DNA of 64,000 nt, taken from Oceanobacillus kimchii X50 (GTDB lineage: Bacteria; Bacillota; Bacilli; Bacillales; Amphibacillaceae). The translations under genes were made by a program, and so were the position numbers. A model generated the notes under the pieces. It was not told the origin of the DNA, made no database searches, and was given only the letters and a program-made list of their open reading frames with translations. Below are positions 30,559 to 40,940 of the stretch, in pieces. The stretch spans positions 2,546,921 to 2,610,920 of the forward strand of contig NZ_CM001792.1 in assembly GCF_000340475.1 (NCBI RefSeq), read 5' to 3'. Numbering within the stretch: the first letter of the stretch is position 1; each line of letters begins with the position of its first letter.

Positions 30559-30656
30559 TCTGTCACCTACTTTACTATGCCTAATCAAAATGTCTATATA
30601 AAAATATTCGATTCTTCTATCGTTTTTCCTGCTTTTTTGTAAAAGAAATAGGAAAA

Positions 30657-30886
30657 GAGATTGGGACAAGTATTTACTCAAAAGATAAATCCGAATGAAT
30701 CGCTTTTAATTACCCGCTTCAGAAATATACTCGTGTTCTCGTAGGAGACTAATGGGCGCCTTGGATTGCTCATGCATCAGGGACTACCCTTTGACCTTCT
30801 TCCCAAAGAACTATCGAAATATGTCTTACGCTCATTCTACTAATCATCCGTCTCTAGATAAATACTTTTTATTATGTCCCAACCTC
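30657..30886 (+). repeat. Family-1 intergenic repeat, copy C
   Basis: About 230 bp, non-coding, with the clearest ends: GAGATTGGGACA at the left and TGTCCCAACCTC at the right, inverted with one mismatch. The core (ACCCGCTTCAGAAATATACTC, GAAATATGTCTTACGCTCATT) matches the other copies but the middle has diverged. It fills most of 30559-30970 between ctpB and minJ. Confidence 0.8.
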
Positions 30887-30970
30887 TTTATCCTAAGAAT
30901 TTATCAGAGTGAGTAGTCGTATGTTTACTTCACTCAAAGACTTAAATCTTTTACTGATGAAAATCTCTGT

Positions 30971-32437
30971 TTATTGATACAATTCTTCTAATGATGTATC
31001 CAGTTGTTGATCATCTTCACCGTTTCTTATTTTTTCAACGAGTTGTGATTCAATTAAGCCTCCTGTTTCGGTATCTACTTCCCCAGTAGCTTCTAAATCA
31101 TTATCTGCTTGAAAATCTTTCACTGCTTTCTCTGTCTGGTCATCAAAATATCCATCGGTGCGTCCAGTATCATAACCTAATCCAGAAAGCATTACTTGCA
31201 TATTAGCAATTTCCTCACTAGTCTCATCCATAGAAAATGGTTCTTCTACTTGAATTGGAATAGAATAGTAATATTCTGGTTGTTTTTCTTCAATAGTAGG
31301 CTCTACTCCTTCTTCATTTATCCATTCACCTTTAGGTGAAAGCCATTTTAACGTTGTTAACTTAATAGAACTTCCATCTCCCATTGGCACGGCTTGTTGA
31401 ACTGTACCTTTACCATAGCTTGTTTCACCAACAATATCATATCCAAGATCCTTCATTGCAACCGCAAGAATCTCAGAAGCTGACGCACTTCCTTCATCAA
31501 TCAGAACACTAATTGGATAATCTTTTTTCGCTTCTAATTCAGAATAAACTTCCTCAACTTGTCCTTCTCCATCCTCAATTTGTAGAATCGGGAGATCTTT
31601 TGGCACTAAATGTTTAAGAATATCTTCTGCTACATTTAAAAGTCCACCTGGATTACCACGAACATCAATAACTAATCCTTCTACTTCTTGATTCTCTAAT
31701 TCATTTAATTGTTGATCAAATTCTTCTCCCGTTTTCTCAGAGAAATTAGTGATCTCGATTATTCCAGTTAATTTTCCATCTACTTCTTTTGTTTCACTAT
31801 ATACCGTTTCAACTGGAATCGTATCTCGAACGATTGTTACTTCAAATGGTTCAGTTACACCTGCCCTTTGTATCTCTAATACAACTTCTGAACCCTTTTC
31901 ACCTCTAATTTGCGCTACAGCTTCATTTAAGTTTAACCCATCTAAACTTTCACCATCTACCGTTAATACTTGATCATTTGGTCGCAGACCAGCCCCTTCT
32001 GCTGGGGAACCTTTCATCGGTGATACAATAGTAACATTTCCGTTCACCATACTTACTTCTGCTCCAATTCCTTCAAATGAAGATTCGATTTGTTCATTAA
32101 ATTGTTGCATCATCTCAACATCTAAGTAAGATGTATGCTGATCGTCTAGGGTTGCTAACATCCCTTCAATAGCACCTTCGACTAATTGTTTATCTTCTAC
32201 ATCCTCTAAGTAATTTTCTTTAATAATATCGTATGCTTGAGAAACTTTGTTTAAATCCCCCGTCAATTCAGACTGTTCATTACTTTCATCTTCATTCGAT
32301 GATGAATTTTCAACAGTCGATTGTAGTGTTTGTTGATTATTATCTTGTGCTAATTGAATTCCTGCATATGCACCAATGAATCCTAATAATAATGCACCTA
32401 CAAATATAAGCACTATTTGTTTTTTATTAAGCTTCAT
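30971..32437 (-). CDS. ctpB: Carboxy-terminal processing protease CtpB-like
   Basis: The product is 488 aa: an N-terminal membrane anchor or signal (residues 7-30), a PDZ domain near 120-190, a peptidase S41 domain with Ser in DEGSASASEI and Lys in SYGKGTVQQ, and a C-terminal peptidoglycan-binding domain (MQVMLSGLGYDTGRTDGYFD). In B. subtilis CtpB cleaves SpoIVFA in the intermembrane space to trigger sigma-K. Neighbouring ftsEX and minJ support the orthology. Confidence 0.9.
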   Translation of the reverse strand: MKLNKKQIVLIFVGALLLGFIGAYAGIQLAQDNNQQTLQSTVENSSSNEDESNEQSELTGDLNKVSQAYDIIKENYLEDVEDKQLVEGAIEGMLATLDDQHTSYLDVEMMQQFNEQIESSFEGIGAEVSMVNGNVTIVSPMKGSPAEGAGLRPNDQVLTVDGESLDGLNLNEAVAQIRGEKGSEVVLEIQRAGVTEPFEVTIVRDTIPVETVYSETKEVDGKLTGIIEITNFSEKTGEEFDQQLNELENQEVEGLVIDVRGNPGGLLNVAEDILKHLVPKDLPILQIEDGEGQVEEVYSELEAKKDYPISVLIDEGSASASEILAVAMKDLGYDIVGETSYGKGTVQQAVPMGDGSSIKLTTLKWLSPKGEWINEEGVEPTIEEKQPEYYYSIPIQVEEPFSMDETSEEIANMQVMLSGLGYDTGRTDGYFDDQTEKAVKDFQADNDLEATGEVDTETGGLIESQLVEKIRNGEDDQQLDTSLEELYQ

Positions 32438-32600
32438 GTCTCCACCTCTTAGTTATTAGTACAAGCCATTGCTTGCTTCTATATTTAATAATTATTCAGA
32501 TATGAAAATACTTCAATAAGAAAAGGATACCATGTTAAGAATTGAATGACTATGGATTTGTTCATAAAAATTCTAATGTATTCTTAATGCTAAATTTAAA

Positions 32601-32622
32601 ATTATGTCCCAACTTCTTTTTT
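32601..32622. repeat. Solitary end of a family-1 repeat
   Basis: ATTATGTCCCAACTTCTTTT repeats the right end of copy C (ATTATGTCCCAACCTCTTT). No left end or core is recognisable nearby, so it looks like a decayed copy in the gap 32438-32711. Confidence 0.5.
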
Positions 32623-32640
32623 AAGATTAATTCTATAATC

Positions 32641-32690
32641 AAGAGACCGAATTATAATCCGTTATTTGCGAATTATAATTCGGTCTCTTA
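32641..32690 (-). terminator. Long hairpin after the M23 gene
   Basis: A 17-bp perfect stem (AAGAGACCGAATTATAA and its inverse) closes a 15-nt loop 22 bp after the stop. T-runs are weak on both strands, so it may act as an mRNA 3' stabiliser or terminator. Confidence 0.6.
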
Positions 32691-32711
32691 TTTGCATATT
32701 TTAATATACTA

Positions 32712-34094
32712 CTAATTAATATAATTAAATGGATCTACTGGATTTTTATAGCCACCTGGATGAATTTCAAAATGAAGATGTACACCAGTTGAGTTACCAG
32801 TATTCCCCATTACTCCAATCTTGTCACCTTGTGATACAGTTTGTCCTGTTGAAACTGACATACTGTTTAAATGTGCATAAAGTGTAGTAAAGGTTTGGCC
32901 ATTCACATGATGTGTAATCATTACTGTATTACCATAACCACTTAATACGCCAGCTTGATATACAACTCCATCAGCAGAAGCCATAATATTACGGTCTCCA
33001 GCATTAGAAGCTCCAAAATCTGTACCAGTATGCGGTCTTAATTCATTAAAGATTGGATGCATCCGGTTTGGGTTAAATCCAGAGGTAACCGGTCCGGTAG
33101 TTGGACGGATAAAATCTCCGCTAGGAACAGAACTGCTTCCTCCTGCTGATGCTGTTGAATTACTACCTTGATTCGATGTATTTTGTTTTTCTTTCTCTTT
33201 TTTCTGCATGTTAGCTTTTTTTTCTTGAGCTAATTTAATAGCTTGTTCTTTAGCAGCAGCTTCATCAGAAATTAGTTGTTGTTCCTCTTCAGCTGAAAGC
33301 TTAATCTCTTCTAGCTCTTCGTGTTCATCAACTAGCTCTGCCATTAGTGTTTCTTTTTCAGCAATTTGATTATTTAATTGATCTTTTAACGCTAGTAATT
33401 CATCGTGCTGTCCTTCAAGAGATTTCTTCTTATCTTCAACCGCCAGCTTTTTCTCTTCTATCTCACCTTTACTAGCTACAACTTCTTTTTTATTTTCTTC
33501 TAGAGCTTGTTTATCTCTTTCTTGTTCTTCCATTATTTCTTTATCTTGATCCATAATAGTATTTACTGCAGTACTTCGAGAAATAAAGTCTCCAAAACTA
33601 GATGCACCAAAAATCACTTCTAAATATTTAATATCTCCACCATTTTGTTGAATAGAAAGTAGGCGATTCTTTAATAACTCGTCCCGCTTCTCAATCCGTT
33701 CTTTTAAGAGTTTAATTTCTTCCTCTAGTTCTTTAATTCGTTCTTTTAATTCTTCAACTTTTTCTGTAAGACTATTAATCTCATCATTTGTTTCATCAAT
33801 TTCTGTTTGTTTCGTTTCAATTTGTTTTTGCGTGTCCTCTAATTCAGAGTCAATGTTATTGATTTCAGACTCTACTGAGTTTTGCTCTTGTTTATTTTCT
33901 TCCATTTTACTCTCGGTATCTTTCTTAGAGTCCTCAATATTCTTTCGTTCTTTCTCTAAATTCGATTTTTCTTTTTCAAGATCTTCAATTTGTTTTTGAA
34001 CATCATCTGCAGATTCAGCAGAAACTTTTAAATTAGGTCCAAACACCGTTAATGTTAATAAAGTAATAACTAGAATGGAAGTTATCTTCTTCAA
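32712..34094 (-). CDS. EnvC/CwlO-type coiled-coil M23 peptidoglycan endopeptidase
   Basis: The product is 460 aa. A signal peptide (residues 1-27, cleaved near VSAES) is followed by a long charged coiled coil (about 28-300), a Ser/Asn linker and a LytM/M23 domain with zinc ligands in HPIFNELRPHTGTDFG and HLHFEIHPGG. The start is TTG at 34094 with GGGGG 8 nt upstream. It is directly downstream of ftsX. In B. subtilis FtsEX activates CwlO, which has an NlpC/P60 domain; here the adjacent coiled-coil protein has an M23 domain like EnvC of E. coli. It is probably the FtsEX-regulated hydrolase. Confidence 0.88.
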   Translation of the reverse strand: MKKITSILVITLLTLTVFGPNLKVSAESADDVQKQIEDLEKEKSNLEKERKNIEDSKKDTESKMEENKQEQNSVESEINNIDSELEDTQKQIETKQTEIDETNDEINSLTEKVEELKERIKELEEEIKLLKERIEKRDELLKNRLLSIQQNGGDIKYLEVIFGASSFGDFISRSTAVNTIMDQDKEIMEEQERDKQALEENKKEVVASKGEIEEKKLAVEDKKKSLEGQHDELLALKDQLNNQIAEKETLMAELVDEHEELEEIKLSAEEEQQLISDEAAAKEQAIKLAQEKKANMQKKEKEKQNTSNQGSNSTASAGGSSSVPSGDFIRPTTGPVTSGFNPNRMHPIFNELRPHTGTDFGASNAGDRNIMASADGVVYQAGVLSGYGNTVMITHHVNGQTFTTLYAHLNSMSVSTGQTVSQGDKIGVMGNTGNSTGVHLHFEIHPGGYKNPVDPFNYIN

Positions 34095-34132
34095 TCATAT
34101 TTCCCCCTCTGCATGGATTCCTTAACCTTTTA

Positions 34133-35026
34133 TTATACTTTTAAGAACTTACGAACACTCATTACGCTACCCCATACACCAATTACCGCACCAATTAGTA
34201 GTACCATTCCAGCTAGTTGCCAAGCAAATGGATTAAATGGTAGTAACTCAACAAATGGAATTGTTATAGCGTCATTAAAATTACTATATATATAATAGTA
34301 ACCACTTAATATGACCGTGATTGGTATTACTGAACCAAGTATCCCAAGTAAAGCTCCCTCAATAAAGAAAGGCCAACGAATAAAGCTATTCTTAGCACCT
34401 ACTAGTTTTTGAATACCGATTTCGGTACTACGTGCAATAATCGTGATTTTAATAGTATTTGAGATTAGGAAGATTGCAGTAAATACAAGAGCTATAATCA
34501 ACCCTAATCCAATTGTTCTAGCATAATTATTAAACTCGAATAATTTTTGTATTACATCTTGTCCATAAAGAACATCATCTACATAGTTTAAAGATTTAAT
34601 TTGAGAAGCAATTTGTTCTGTTTGTTCGGGATTTGTTGGATCAACATAGTATGTATGATGCAGTGGGTTATCTTGTTCAAACATCCCCCAAGCTTGGCCT
34701 TCTTCTCCCATACTATCCATCAACTTCGTTAGTTCATCATCTCTTGAGGAAAATTGAACTTTTTCAATACCTTCTATTTGTTCTAATTCTTCCCCTAACT
34801 CAACTATCTGTTCTTCATCCGCAGTACGGTCTATAATAGTACTAATTTGAACATCTTTTTCGATGTTGGTTGCCATTTGATTTAAATTTAACACTAGTGC
34901 TAAAAATACAGCTACAAGTATTAGCGTTGTGGTAACAGCTGCTACTGATGCAAAAGTCATCCAGCCATTTCTGAATATATTTTTTATTCCTTCACGAATA
35001 TGTCTCATTAAAGTTCTAAACTTCAT
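34133..35026 (-). CDS. ftsX: Cell-division ABC transporter permease FtsX
   Basis: The product is 297 aa with four membrane spans: one near residues 22-45, then a large outer loop (50-160) that contacts the hydrolase partner, and three at about 170-195, 220-240 and 265-285. It overlaps ftsE by 11 bp; the chosen start MKFRTLMRHIREG has AGGTG 9 nt upstream. FtsEX uses ATP hydrolysis to activate periplasmic or wall-bound hydrolases rather than to transport. Confidence 0.95.
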   Translation of the reverse strand: MKFRTLMRHIREGIKNIFRNGWMTFASVAAVTTTLILVAVFLALVLNLNQMATNIEKDVQISTIIDRTADEEQIVELGEELEQIEGIEKVQFSSRDDELTKLMDSMGEEGQAWGMFEQDNPLHHTYYVDPTNPEQTEQIASQIKSLNYVDDVLYGQDVIQKLFEFNNYARTIGLGLIIALVFTAIFLISNTIKITIIARSTEIGIQKLVGAKNSFIRWPFFIEGALLGILGSVIPITVILSGYYYIYSNFNDAITIPFVELLPFNPFAWQLAGMVLLIGAVIGVWGSVMSVRKFLKV

Positions 35027-35702
35027 AGCCGTAATCACCTCGTTGCTCGTCTCTCGCAATGACACCATCCTCAAACGCAATAACTCGTTTTTTCTTCCTG
35101 TCTACGATATCTTTACTATGCGTCGCCATGATGATAGTAGTGCCTCTATCATTTATTTCTTCAAAGAGTTCCATAATTCCCCATGAAGTTTCGGGATCTA
35201 AATTACCTGTAGGTTCATCGGCAATAACAATTCTAGGTTTATTCACAATTGCTCTCGCTATAGAAACACGTTGTTGTTCTCCACCAGAGAGTTCTGACGG
35301 TATCATTCTAGCTTTATTCTTTAAACCTACCATTTCTAGAACATCCATAACCTGCTTTCGAATCACTTTAGGCGATTCTTCAATTACCTCCAATGCAAAA
35401 GCAACATTCTCATACGCAGTCAATTTTGGTAGTAATTTAAAATCTTGGAAAATTACTCCAATATCTCTTCGCAAAAAAGGAACATGCTTTTCTTTCAAAT
35501 CACTTAAATCTTTTTCACCTATTATAATTTTCCCTTTGGAGGGTTTCTCTTCTCGATACATTAACTTAATAAATGTTGACTTACCTGCCCCACTGGGACC
35601 AACTATGTATACAAATTCACCTTGATCGATATTTATATTAATACCATTTAACGCAGTTACACCATTTTTGTATGTTTTATATATATCTTGCATTAATATC
35701 AT
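35016..35702 (-). CDS. ftsE: Cell-division ATP-binding protein FtsE
   Basis: The product is 228 aa: Walker A GPSGAGKST near 36, signature LSGGEQQR, Walker B VIADEPTGNLD, and H-loop ATHSKD. The start at 35702 (MILMQDIYKTY) has AAGGTGAG 7 nt upstream; the GTG four codons earlier is inside that site. In B. subtilis FtsEX promotes entry into sporulation and elongation through CwlO. Confidence 0.96.
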   Translation of the reverse strand: MILMQDIYKTYKNGVTALNGININIDQGEFVYIVGPSGAGKSTFIKLMYREEKPSKGKIIIGEKDLSDLKEKHVPFLRRDIGVIFQDFKLLPKLTAYENVAFALEVIEESPKVIRKQVMDVLEMVGLKNKARMIPSELSGGEQQRVSIARAIVNKPRIVIADEPTGNLDPETSWGIMELFEEINDRGTTIIMATHSKDIVDRKKKRVIAFEDGVIARDEQRGDYGYEV

Positions 35703-35861
35703 TGGAATACTCACCTTTATCGTTTTTGTTAAGCAAAAGCTAGTTCATTTGTAACTAATAACTAGCAGAATACTAATTAATTATAACATTTATCTACAAA
35801 ATTTTTAGGACAATAATATTACATTTTCATTTCAATTCGACATATTATGTAACAATTATAC

Positions 35862-35906
35862 AAAAAAACAGACCACTTTCCCGATAATGATCGGTTGAAT
35901 GATCTG
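35862..35906 (-). terminator. cccB terminator
   Basis: Minus-strand CAGATCAT and GTGGTCTG pair fully (two G-U) around an inner CCGAT/ATCGG hairpin and are followed by a T7 run. Confidence 0.75.
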
Positions 35907-35938
35907 AAATACCTATTACTTATATTTATAGTTATTGT

Positions 35939-36244
35939 TTATTGTTCAGAAAGCCAGTTTGTTAATTCTTCTAAGTTCTGACCTTCGACATTCATAGGCG
36001 GCATACTTCCCTTACCTTCTGTAACGATTTTAGCTATCTCATCTTGAGAATATTTCGAACCAACATCAACTAGAGCTGGGCCTCCTCTACCCGACAAATC
36101 ATTTGCATGACAAGACGCACAATTATTCCGGTAGACTTCTTCACCAGGATCTAGATTCTCAGTAGCAGTATCATTATCTGCACTACCACATGCTCCTAAA
36201 GCAATTACAACTCCTAATAGCATTGTAACTAGCCACTTCTTCAT
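35939..36244 (-). CDS. cccB: Lipoprotein cytochrome c-551
   Basis: The product is 101 aa. A lipoprotein signal ends with the lipobox LGAC; the following low-complexity acidic linker leads to a small cytochrome domain with heme motif CASCH and axial Met in GSMPPM. It is a membrane-tethered electron carrier for cytochrome oxidase. The start MKKWLVTML has GAGGGAG upstream. It lies between ftsE and prfB, as in B. subtilis. Confidence 0.93.
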   Translation of the reverse strand: MKKWLVTMLLGVVIALGACGSADNDTATENLDPGEEVYRNNCASCHANDLSGRGGPALVDVGSKYSQDEIAKIVTEGKGSMPPMNVEGQNLEELTNWLSEQ

Positions 36245-36382
36245 ATAACTCCCTCTTTTCAACAATTATGTATAGTTTCATTATAGCCTTTTTGTAATAT
36301 AAAAAAACTAGTTAATTCTTATTAGAACACCTATACATATTGTTATATAAAGGTTTTATGGAATTTATGGCAAATTTATGAA

Positions 36383-36626
36383 AAAGATTGGATAACTTAA
36401 AGCGCGTGTGTATAAAAAATTTTTAAGAGAATGAATAGGTTTTGAAAACCGGCTTCAGAAATACTCTCCGCTTGCCCTAAGGCGGCTGGTGAGCCTTCGT
36501 ATGTTCCGCATTCGGGGTCTCACCTATTCCTTGCTTCCACAGAAGTCCCCGTATATTTCTTACGCTTATTTTAGAGCATCCGGCCTTCGACAAAAACTTT
36601 TTTCTCAATTGTTTTCCTAAAAACCT
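36383..36626 (+). repeat. Family-1 intergenic repeat, copy D
   Basis: About 244 bp with core segments GGCTTCAGAAATACTCTCCGC, GGCTGGTGAGCCTTCG, GGGGTCTCACCTA and CCGTATATTTCTTACGCTTA shared with copies A-C. Ends (AAGATTGG.../...CAATTGTTTTCC) are worn. It fills the gap 36245-36636 between cccB and prfB. Confidence 0.75.
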
Positions 36627-36636
36627 CCGTTTAACT

Positions 36637-37738
36637 TTAATCCATTTGCGAACGTAGATAAGCATCAATGAAAGGAGTTATATCTCCATCCATAACAGCT
36701 TGTGTATTACCAGTCTCTGTATCTGTTCGATGGTCTTTAACCATAGAATACGGGTGGAATACATACGATCTAATTTGACTTCCCCAGCCAATCTCTTTTT
36801 GTTCTCCACGTATATCGTCTAATTCTTGTCTTTGCTTTTCTACTTCTAATTGATATAGTTTTGATTTTAACATTTTCATTGCTGCTTCTCTGTTTTTTAT
36901 TTGAGAACGTTCATTTTGACACGTAACAATGATGTTTGTTGGTAAGTGGGTAATTCGAACAGCAGAATCAGTAGTATTGACATGCTGCCCACCAGCACCA
37001 CTTGCACGATACGTATCCACTTTAATATCCTCTGTTCTAATATCTACATCGACATCGTCTGACATTTCTGGAGTAATGTCACATGAAACAAATGAAGTAT
37101 GTCTTCTACCAGAAGAATCAAATGGTGAGATACGTACGAGACGGTGTACTCCTTTTTCAGCTTTTAAATATCCATATGCATTATGGCCTTTAATTAGTAG
37201 CGTTACACTCTTTAGACCAGCTTCATCGCCTGGTAAATAATCTAAAGTCTCCACCTTAAAACTACGTTCTTCCGCCCAGCGCTGATACATTCTAAGTAAC
37301 ATACTAGCCCAATCCTGAGATTCTGTACCTCCTGCACCTGGGTGCAATTCCAGAATAGCATTATTCGCGTCATATGGTTCACTTAATAATAGCTGTAACT
37401 CAAATTGATTTATATCTTTTATAAACTGTTGAAGTTCAGCATGTAGATCTTCAAATAGTTCTTGGTCGTTCTCTTCTTTTACTAACTCATAAGATACTTC
37501 AAGATTTTCGAGATTTTCTTCAATTTCTTCAAATCCATTTACATATTCTTTTAGACCATTTGTCTCTTGTATCACACTTTGGGCTTTATTTTGGTCATCC
37601 CAGAAAGAAGGATCTGCCATTTCTGCCTCTAATTCAGCAATCCTGGCCTTTTTCACATCTAGGTCAAAGAGACCCCCTAAAATCTTCAACGCGTGAAGCT
37701 ATTTTATTCAACTCTTGTCTTATCTCTGTTAATTCCAC
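36637..37738 (-). CDS. prfB: Peptide chain release factor 2 (programmed +1 frameshift)
   Basis: RF2 reads UAA and UGA. The gene starts at GTG 37738 (AAGGAG 8 nt upstream), reads 24 codons to CTT, meets an in-frame TGA at 37666-37664, and continues in the +1 frame from GAC at 37665. The slip site CTTTGAC is preceded by the internal Shine-Dalgarno AGGGGG, the classic RF2 autoregulatory frameshift. Total is about 367 aa. Stop-codon recognition [12 protein letters not shown] and the GAGGQHVN catalytic motif are present. Confidence 0.96.
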
Positions 37739-37770
37739 TTATATCTCTCCTTAAACATTATAATCATAGA

Positions 37771-37810
37771 ATAGCCTCCTAGTGCATTTTTGATTACACC
37801 GGAGGCTTTA
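37771..37810 (-). terminator. Hairpin between secA and prfB
   Basis: AGCCTCC and GGAGGCT pair around 21 nt. The T-run is weak on the minus strand (TATTCTAT), so secA-prfB read-through as in other bacilli is likely. Confidence 0.4.
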
Positions 37811-37831
37811 CAGTTATATTTTAGGTCATCT

Positions 37832-40348
37832 TTATTGACCGTGGCAATTTTTATACTTTTTACCACTACCACAAGGGCAAGGATCGTTTCTTTTTACCGT
37901 GTTGGATTTTACAATCGGTTTTTTCGATTTTTTCTTACCACTATCTTCTCCACCAGAAACTGCTTGTGTATTTTTCACAACTTCTTGCCTTTGTAAGTTT
38001 TCACGAATCTGTGCCTTCATAATGTACTTAGCAACTTCATCTTCAATGTTTGCTACCATTTCTTCAAACATCGAGAAACCTTCCATCTGATACTCACGTA
38101 AAGGATCATTTTGTCCATAAGCTCGTAAATGAATACCTTGTCTTAGTTGATCCATTTGATCAATATGGTCCATCCACTTGGAATCTACAGTACGTAACAG
38201 AATAACTTTTTCAAATTCACGGAATTGTTCTGGTGTTAATTCCTCCTCTTTAGCATCATATCTCTCTTTTACCTTTGTCATAAGGAGTTCTGTAATTTCA
38301 CTTGCTTCTTTATCTTTTAGATTATCCACATGAATGGTATCTGGATCAAATAAGTTACCATTGGAATATTCAACAATCGCTTCTAGATTCCAATTTTCTT
38401 CATCATTGTCTTGTGTATGCGTATCTACCACACGTTCAATCGATGATTGAATCATATTTTCAATGATCTCTCTTAGGTCGCTATCAGCATCAATAACTTC
38501 AAATCGTTGTTTATAAATAATCTCACGTTGTTCACGTAATACGTCATCATACGAAAGAATCGTTTTACGAGCATCGAAGTTATTTCCTTCTACTCGTTTT
38601 TGAGCTGATTCCACCGCTCTTGAAACCATTTTACTTTCGATTGGTTGAGAGTCATCCATTCCCAGACGTTCCATCATTGATTTTAAATTATCTGAGCCAA
38701 ATCGACGCATTAATTCATCTTCCATGGAAAGGAAAAATTGAGATATACCTGGGTCACCTTGTCGACCGGAACGTCCACGAAGCTGATTATCGATTCGTCG
38801 AGATTCATGTCGTTCTGTACCGATAACGGCTAAACCTCCCAAATCTTTAACACCTTCACCTAGTTTAATATCTGTACCACGTCCAGCCATGTTGGTAGCA
38901 ATCGTTACTGCCCCTCTTTGACCAGCATGTTCAATGATATCTGCTTCTCTAAAGTGGTTTTTCGCATTAAGCACCTCATGCTTTACTCCTGCACGTTTTA
39001 ACATCTTAGAGATTAACTCAGAGGTTTCTACTGCAACAGTACCTACTAGTACTGGTTGTCCATTTTCATAGCGTTCTTTAATATTTTCCACAACAGCCCG
39101 GAACTTACCTTCCATAGACTTATAAATCAAATCTGCTTTATCGTCACGAGCAATAGGTACATTAGTAGGAATTGCGATAACATCCATATTATAGATATTC
39201 CTAAACTCTTCTTCTTCTGTTTTAGCAGTACCAGTCATACCTGATAATTTATTGTACATACGGAAGTAGTTTTGGAAAGTAATTGATGCTAATGTCATAC
39301 TTTCATTTTGAATTTGCAATCCTTCTTTTGCTTCTATTGCTTGATGTAGTCCATCACTATAACGACGACCTTTCATTTTTCTTCCTGTGAACTGGTCAAT
39401 AATTACCACTTCACCTTCTTCAACCATATAATCAGTATCACGATGCATCGAGACATGTGCTTTCATCGCTTGATTTATATGATGTGTCAAAGAAACATGA
39501 TCTAGATCAAATAAATTCTCAATTGAAAAGTATTTTTCAGCCTTATTTATACCTTCCTCTGTTAGCTGAACTCCTTTTGTTTTCTCGTCATAGGTATAAT
39601 CATTTTCTTTATTTAATGTTCTTACAAATCCATCTGCCTGCTGATAGAGTGCTGCTGATTTTTTCGCGGAACCAGAAATAATCAATGGTGTACGAGCCTC
39701 ATCAATGAGAATAGAATCCACCTCATCAATAATTGCATAGTTTAAAGGTCTCTGCACCATTTGCTCTTTATATAAGACCATATTATCACGCAAATAATCA
39801 AAGCCAAATTCATTATTTGTTCCGTAAGTGATATCTGCTTGATAAGCTTCTCGTTTGTCATCTTTTGAAAGGCCATTATGATTTAACCCTACTGTTATAC
39901 CAAGAAAATCAAATAATTTCCCATTCTCTTTCGCATCACGTTCTGCTAAATAATCATTAACAGTGATAATGTGAACACCCTCATCTGTTAATGCATTCAA
40001 GTATGCAGGCATCGTGGAAGCAAGTGTTTTACCTTCCCCTGTTTTCATTTCAGAAATATTTCCCTCATGAAGGGCAATTGCACCTACCAACTGTGTACGG
40101 AAAGGGCGCATTCCAAGCACACGCTTAGAAGCTTCTCTAACTACTGCATAAGCTTCCGCTAATAAGTCATTCAGAGATTCCCCGTTTTTATAACGAATTT
40201 TAAACTCCTCTGTTTTATTTTTAAAATCTATATCCTCGAGCTTTTCCATCTCAGGTTCTAGCTGTTCAATTAAATCTACTTGTTTTTCTAATCGTTTTAA
40301 TTCTTTTTGGTTACCATCACCAAATATTTTGGTTAAAATGCCTGCCAT
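37832..40348 (-). CDS. secA: Preprotein translocase ATPase SecA
   Basis: SecA drives protein export through SecYEG. The product is 838 aa, normal length: Walker [11 protein letters not shown] near 105, [11 protein letters not shown], helicase half with GTEAHESRR-like [23 protein letters not shown], and the C-terminal zinc motif [15 protein letters not shown] that contacts SecB or ribosome. It is followed by prfB, the standard bacillar order. Confidence 0.98.
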   Translation of the reverse strand: MAGILTKIFGDGNQKELKRLEKQVDLIEQLEPEMEKLEDIDFKNKTEEFKIRYKNGESLNDLLAEAYAVVREASKRVLGMRPFRTQLVGAIALHEGNISEMKTGEGKTLASTMPAYLNALTDEGVHIITVNDYLAERDAKENGKLFDFLGITVGLNHNGLSKDDKREAYQADITYGTNNEFGFDYLRDNMVLYKEQMVQRPLNYAIIDEVDSILIDEARTPLIISGSAKKSAALYQQADGFVRTLNKENDYTYDEKTKGVQLTEEGINKAEKYFSIENLFDLDHVSLTHHINQAMKAHVSMHRDTDYMVEEGEVVIIDQFTGRKMKGRRYSDGLHQAIEAKEGLQIQNESMTLASITFQNYFRMYNKLSGMTGTAKTEEEEFRNIYNMDVIAIPTNVPIARDDKADLIYKSMEGKFRAVVENIKERYENGQPVLVGTVAVETSELISKMLKRAGVKHEVLNAKNHFREADIIEHAGQRGAVTIATNMAGRGTDIKLGEGVKDLGGLAVIGTERHESRRIDNQLRGRSGRQGDPGISQFFLSMEDELMRRFGSDNLKSMMERLGMDDSQPIESKMVSRAVESAQKRVEGNNFDARKTILSYDDVLREQREIIYKQRFEVIDADSDLREIIENMIQSSIERVVDTHTQDNDEENWNLEAIVEYSNGNLFDPDTIHVDNLKDKEASEITELLMTKVKERYDAKEEELTPEQFREFEKVILLRTVDSKWMDHIDQMDQLRQGIHLRAYGQNDPLREYQMEGFSMFEEMVANIEDEVAKYIMKAQIRENLQRQEVVKNTQAVSGGEDSGKKKSKKPIVKSNTVKRNDPCPCGSGKKYKNCHGQ

Positions 40349-40474
40349 ATCTAACGCTCCTCAATAATTTCAATCATTGAATTTTCTATATGATACCATT
40401 ATTATCATAACACTTTATAAACTGATGTGACAACTAAGCAAGTAGTTAAATAGTACGTAAATGATATTATGCAT

Positions 40475-40510
40475 AAAAAAATAGAGCGATAGGATTCTAT
40501 CAACTCTATA
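40475..40510 (-). terminator. Terminator after the 50-aa ORF
   Basis: Minus-strand ATAGAG.TGATAG and CTATCGCTCTAT pair around 4 nt and are followed by a T7 run. It supports transcription of the small ORF upstream. Confidence 0.85.
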
Positions 40511-40553
40511 AAAGAGGAAAGTATTGCGAGGTAGTTGAAAAGGGGAACCAATT

Positions 40554-40706
40554 TTAAGTAGGAAGTTTCTCTTTTTCATGAGGGGAGATTTCGGAAACTT
40601 TTTTGTTTGTAGTGGCAATGATTCGAAGTAATTGAATAACTTTTTCTTCTTGTTTATCTAGTCGTTGAGCTAATTCATGAAGTAATTGGCGTTCATTTTC
40701 ACTCAA
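40554..40706 (-). CDS. Small protein, 50 aa, unknown
   Basis: This short frame opens with TTG at 40706 behind a strong AAAGGGGGTGAG site and encodes MSENERQLLHELAQRLDKQE followed by a second helix-forming part and a polar tail. It is charged and probably helical or coiled-coil. A good terminator follows 44 bp downstream. I do not recognise the family. It lies between hpf and secA. Confidence 0.7.
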   Translation of the reverse strand: MSENERQLLHELAQRLDKQEEKVIQLLRIIATTNKKVSEISPHEKEKLPT

Positions 40707-40940
40707 CTTCTCACCCCCTTTCAACGTTTAGCTCATTTATATCATGTATCTAGTTTGTTTCCAAACTGGTATTTTTCTATTTAATATATTAGAAATGGAA
40801 TGAACTGGCCATAAGTATGTAAAAACACTACTTGATTAATTTCAAATATTGGATTCCTATAAAATTCTACCTTTAAAACCGTATTTTCATTTTTTATTCG
40901 ACATTTTTTGACAAAGTGTTCTCGTATAATTACATACAAA

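Noticed and set aside
40415..40618. 67-codon minus-strand ORF near secA
   Set aside because: It overlaps the 50-aa gene in another frame and reads through its terminator.
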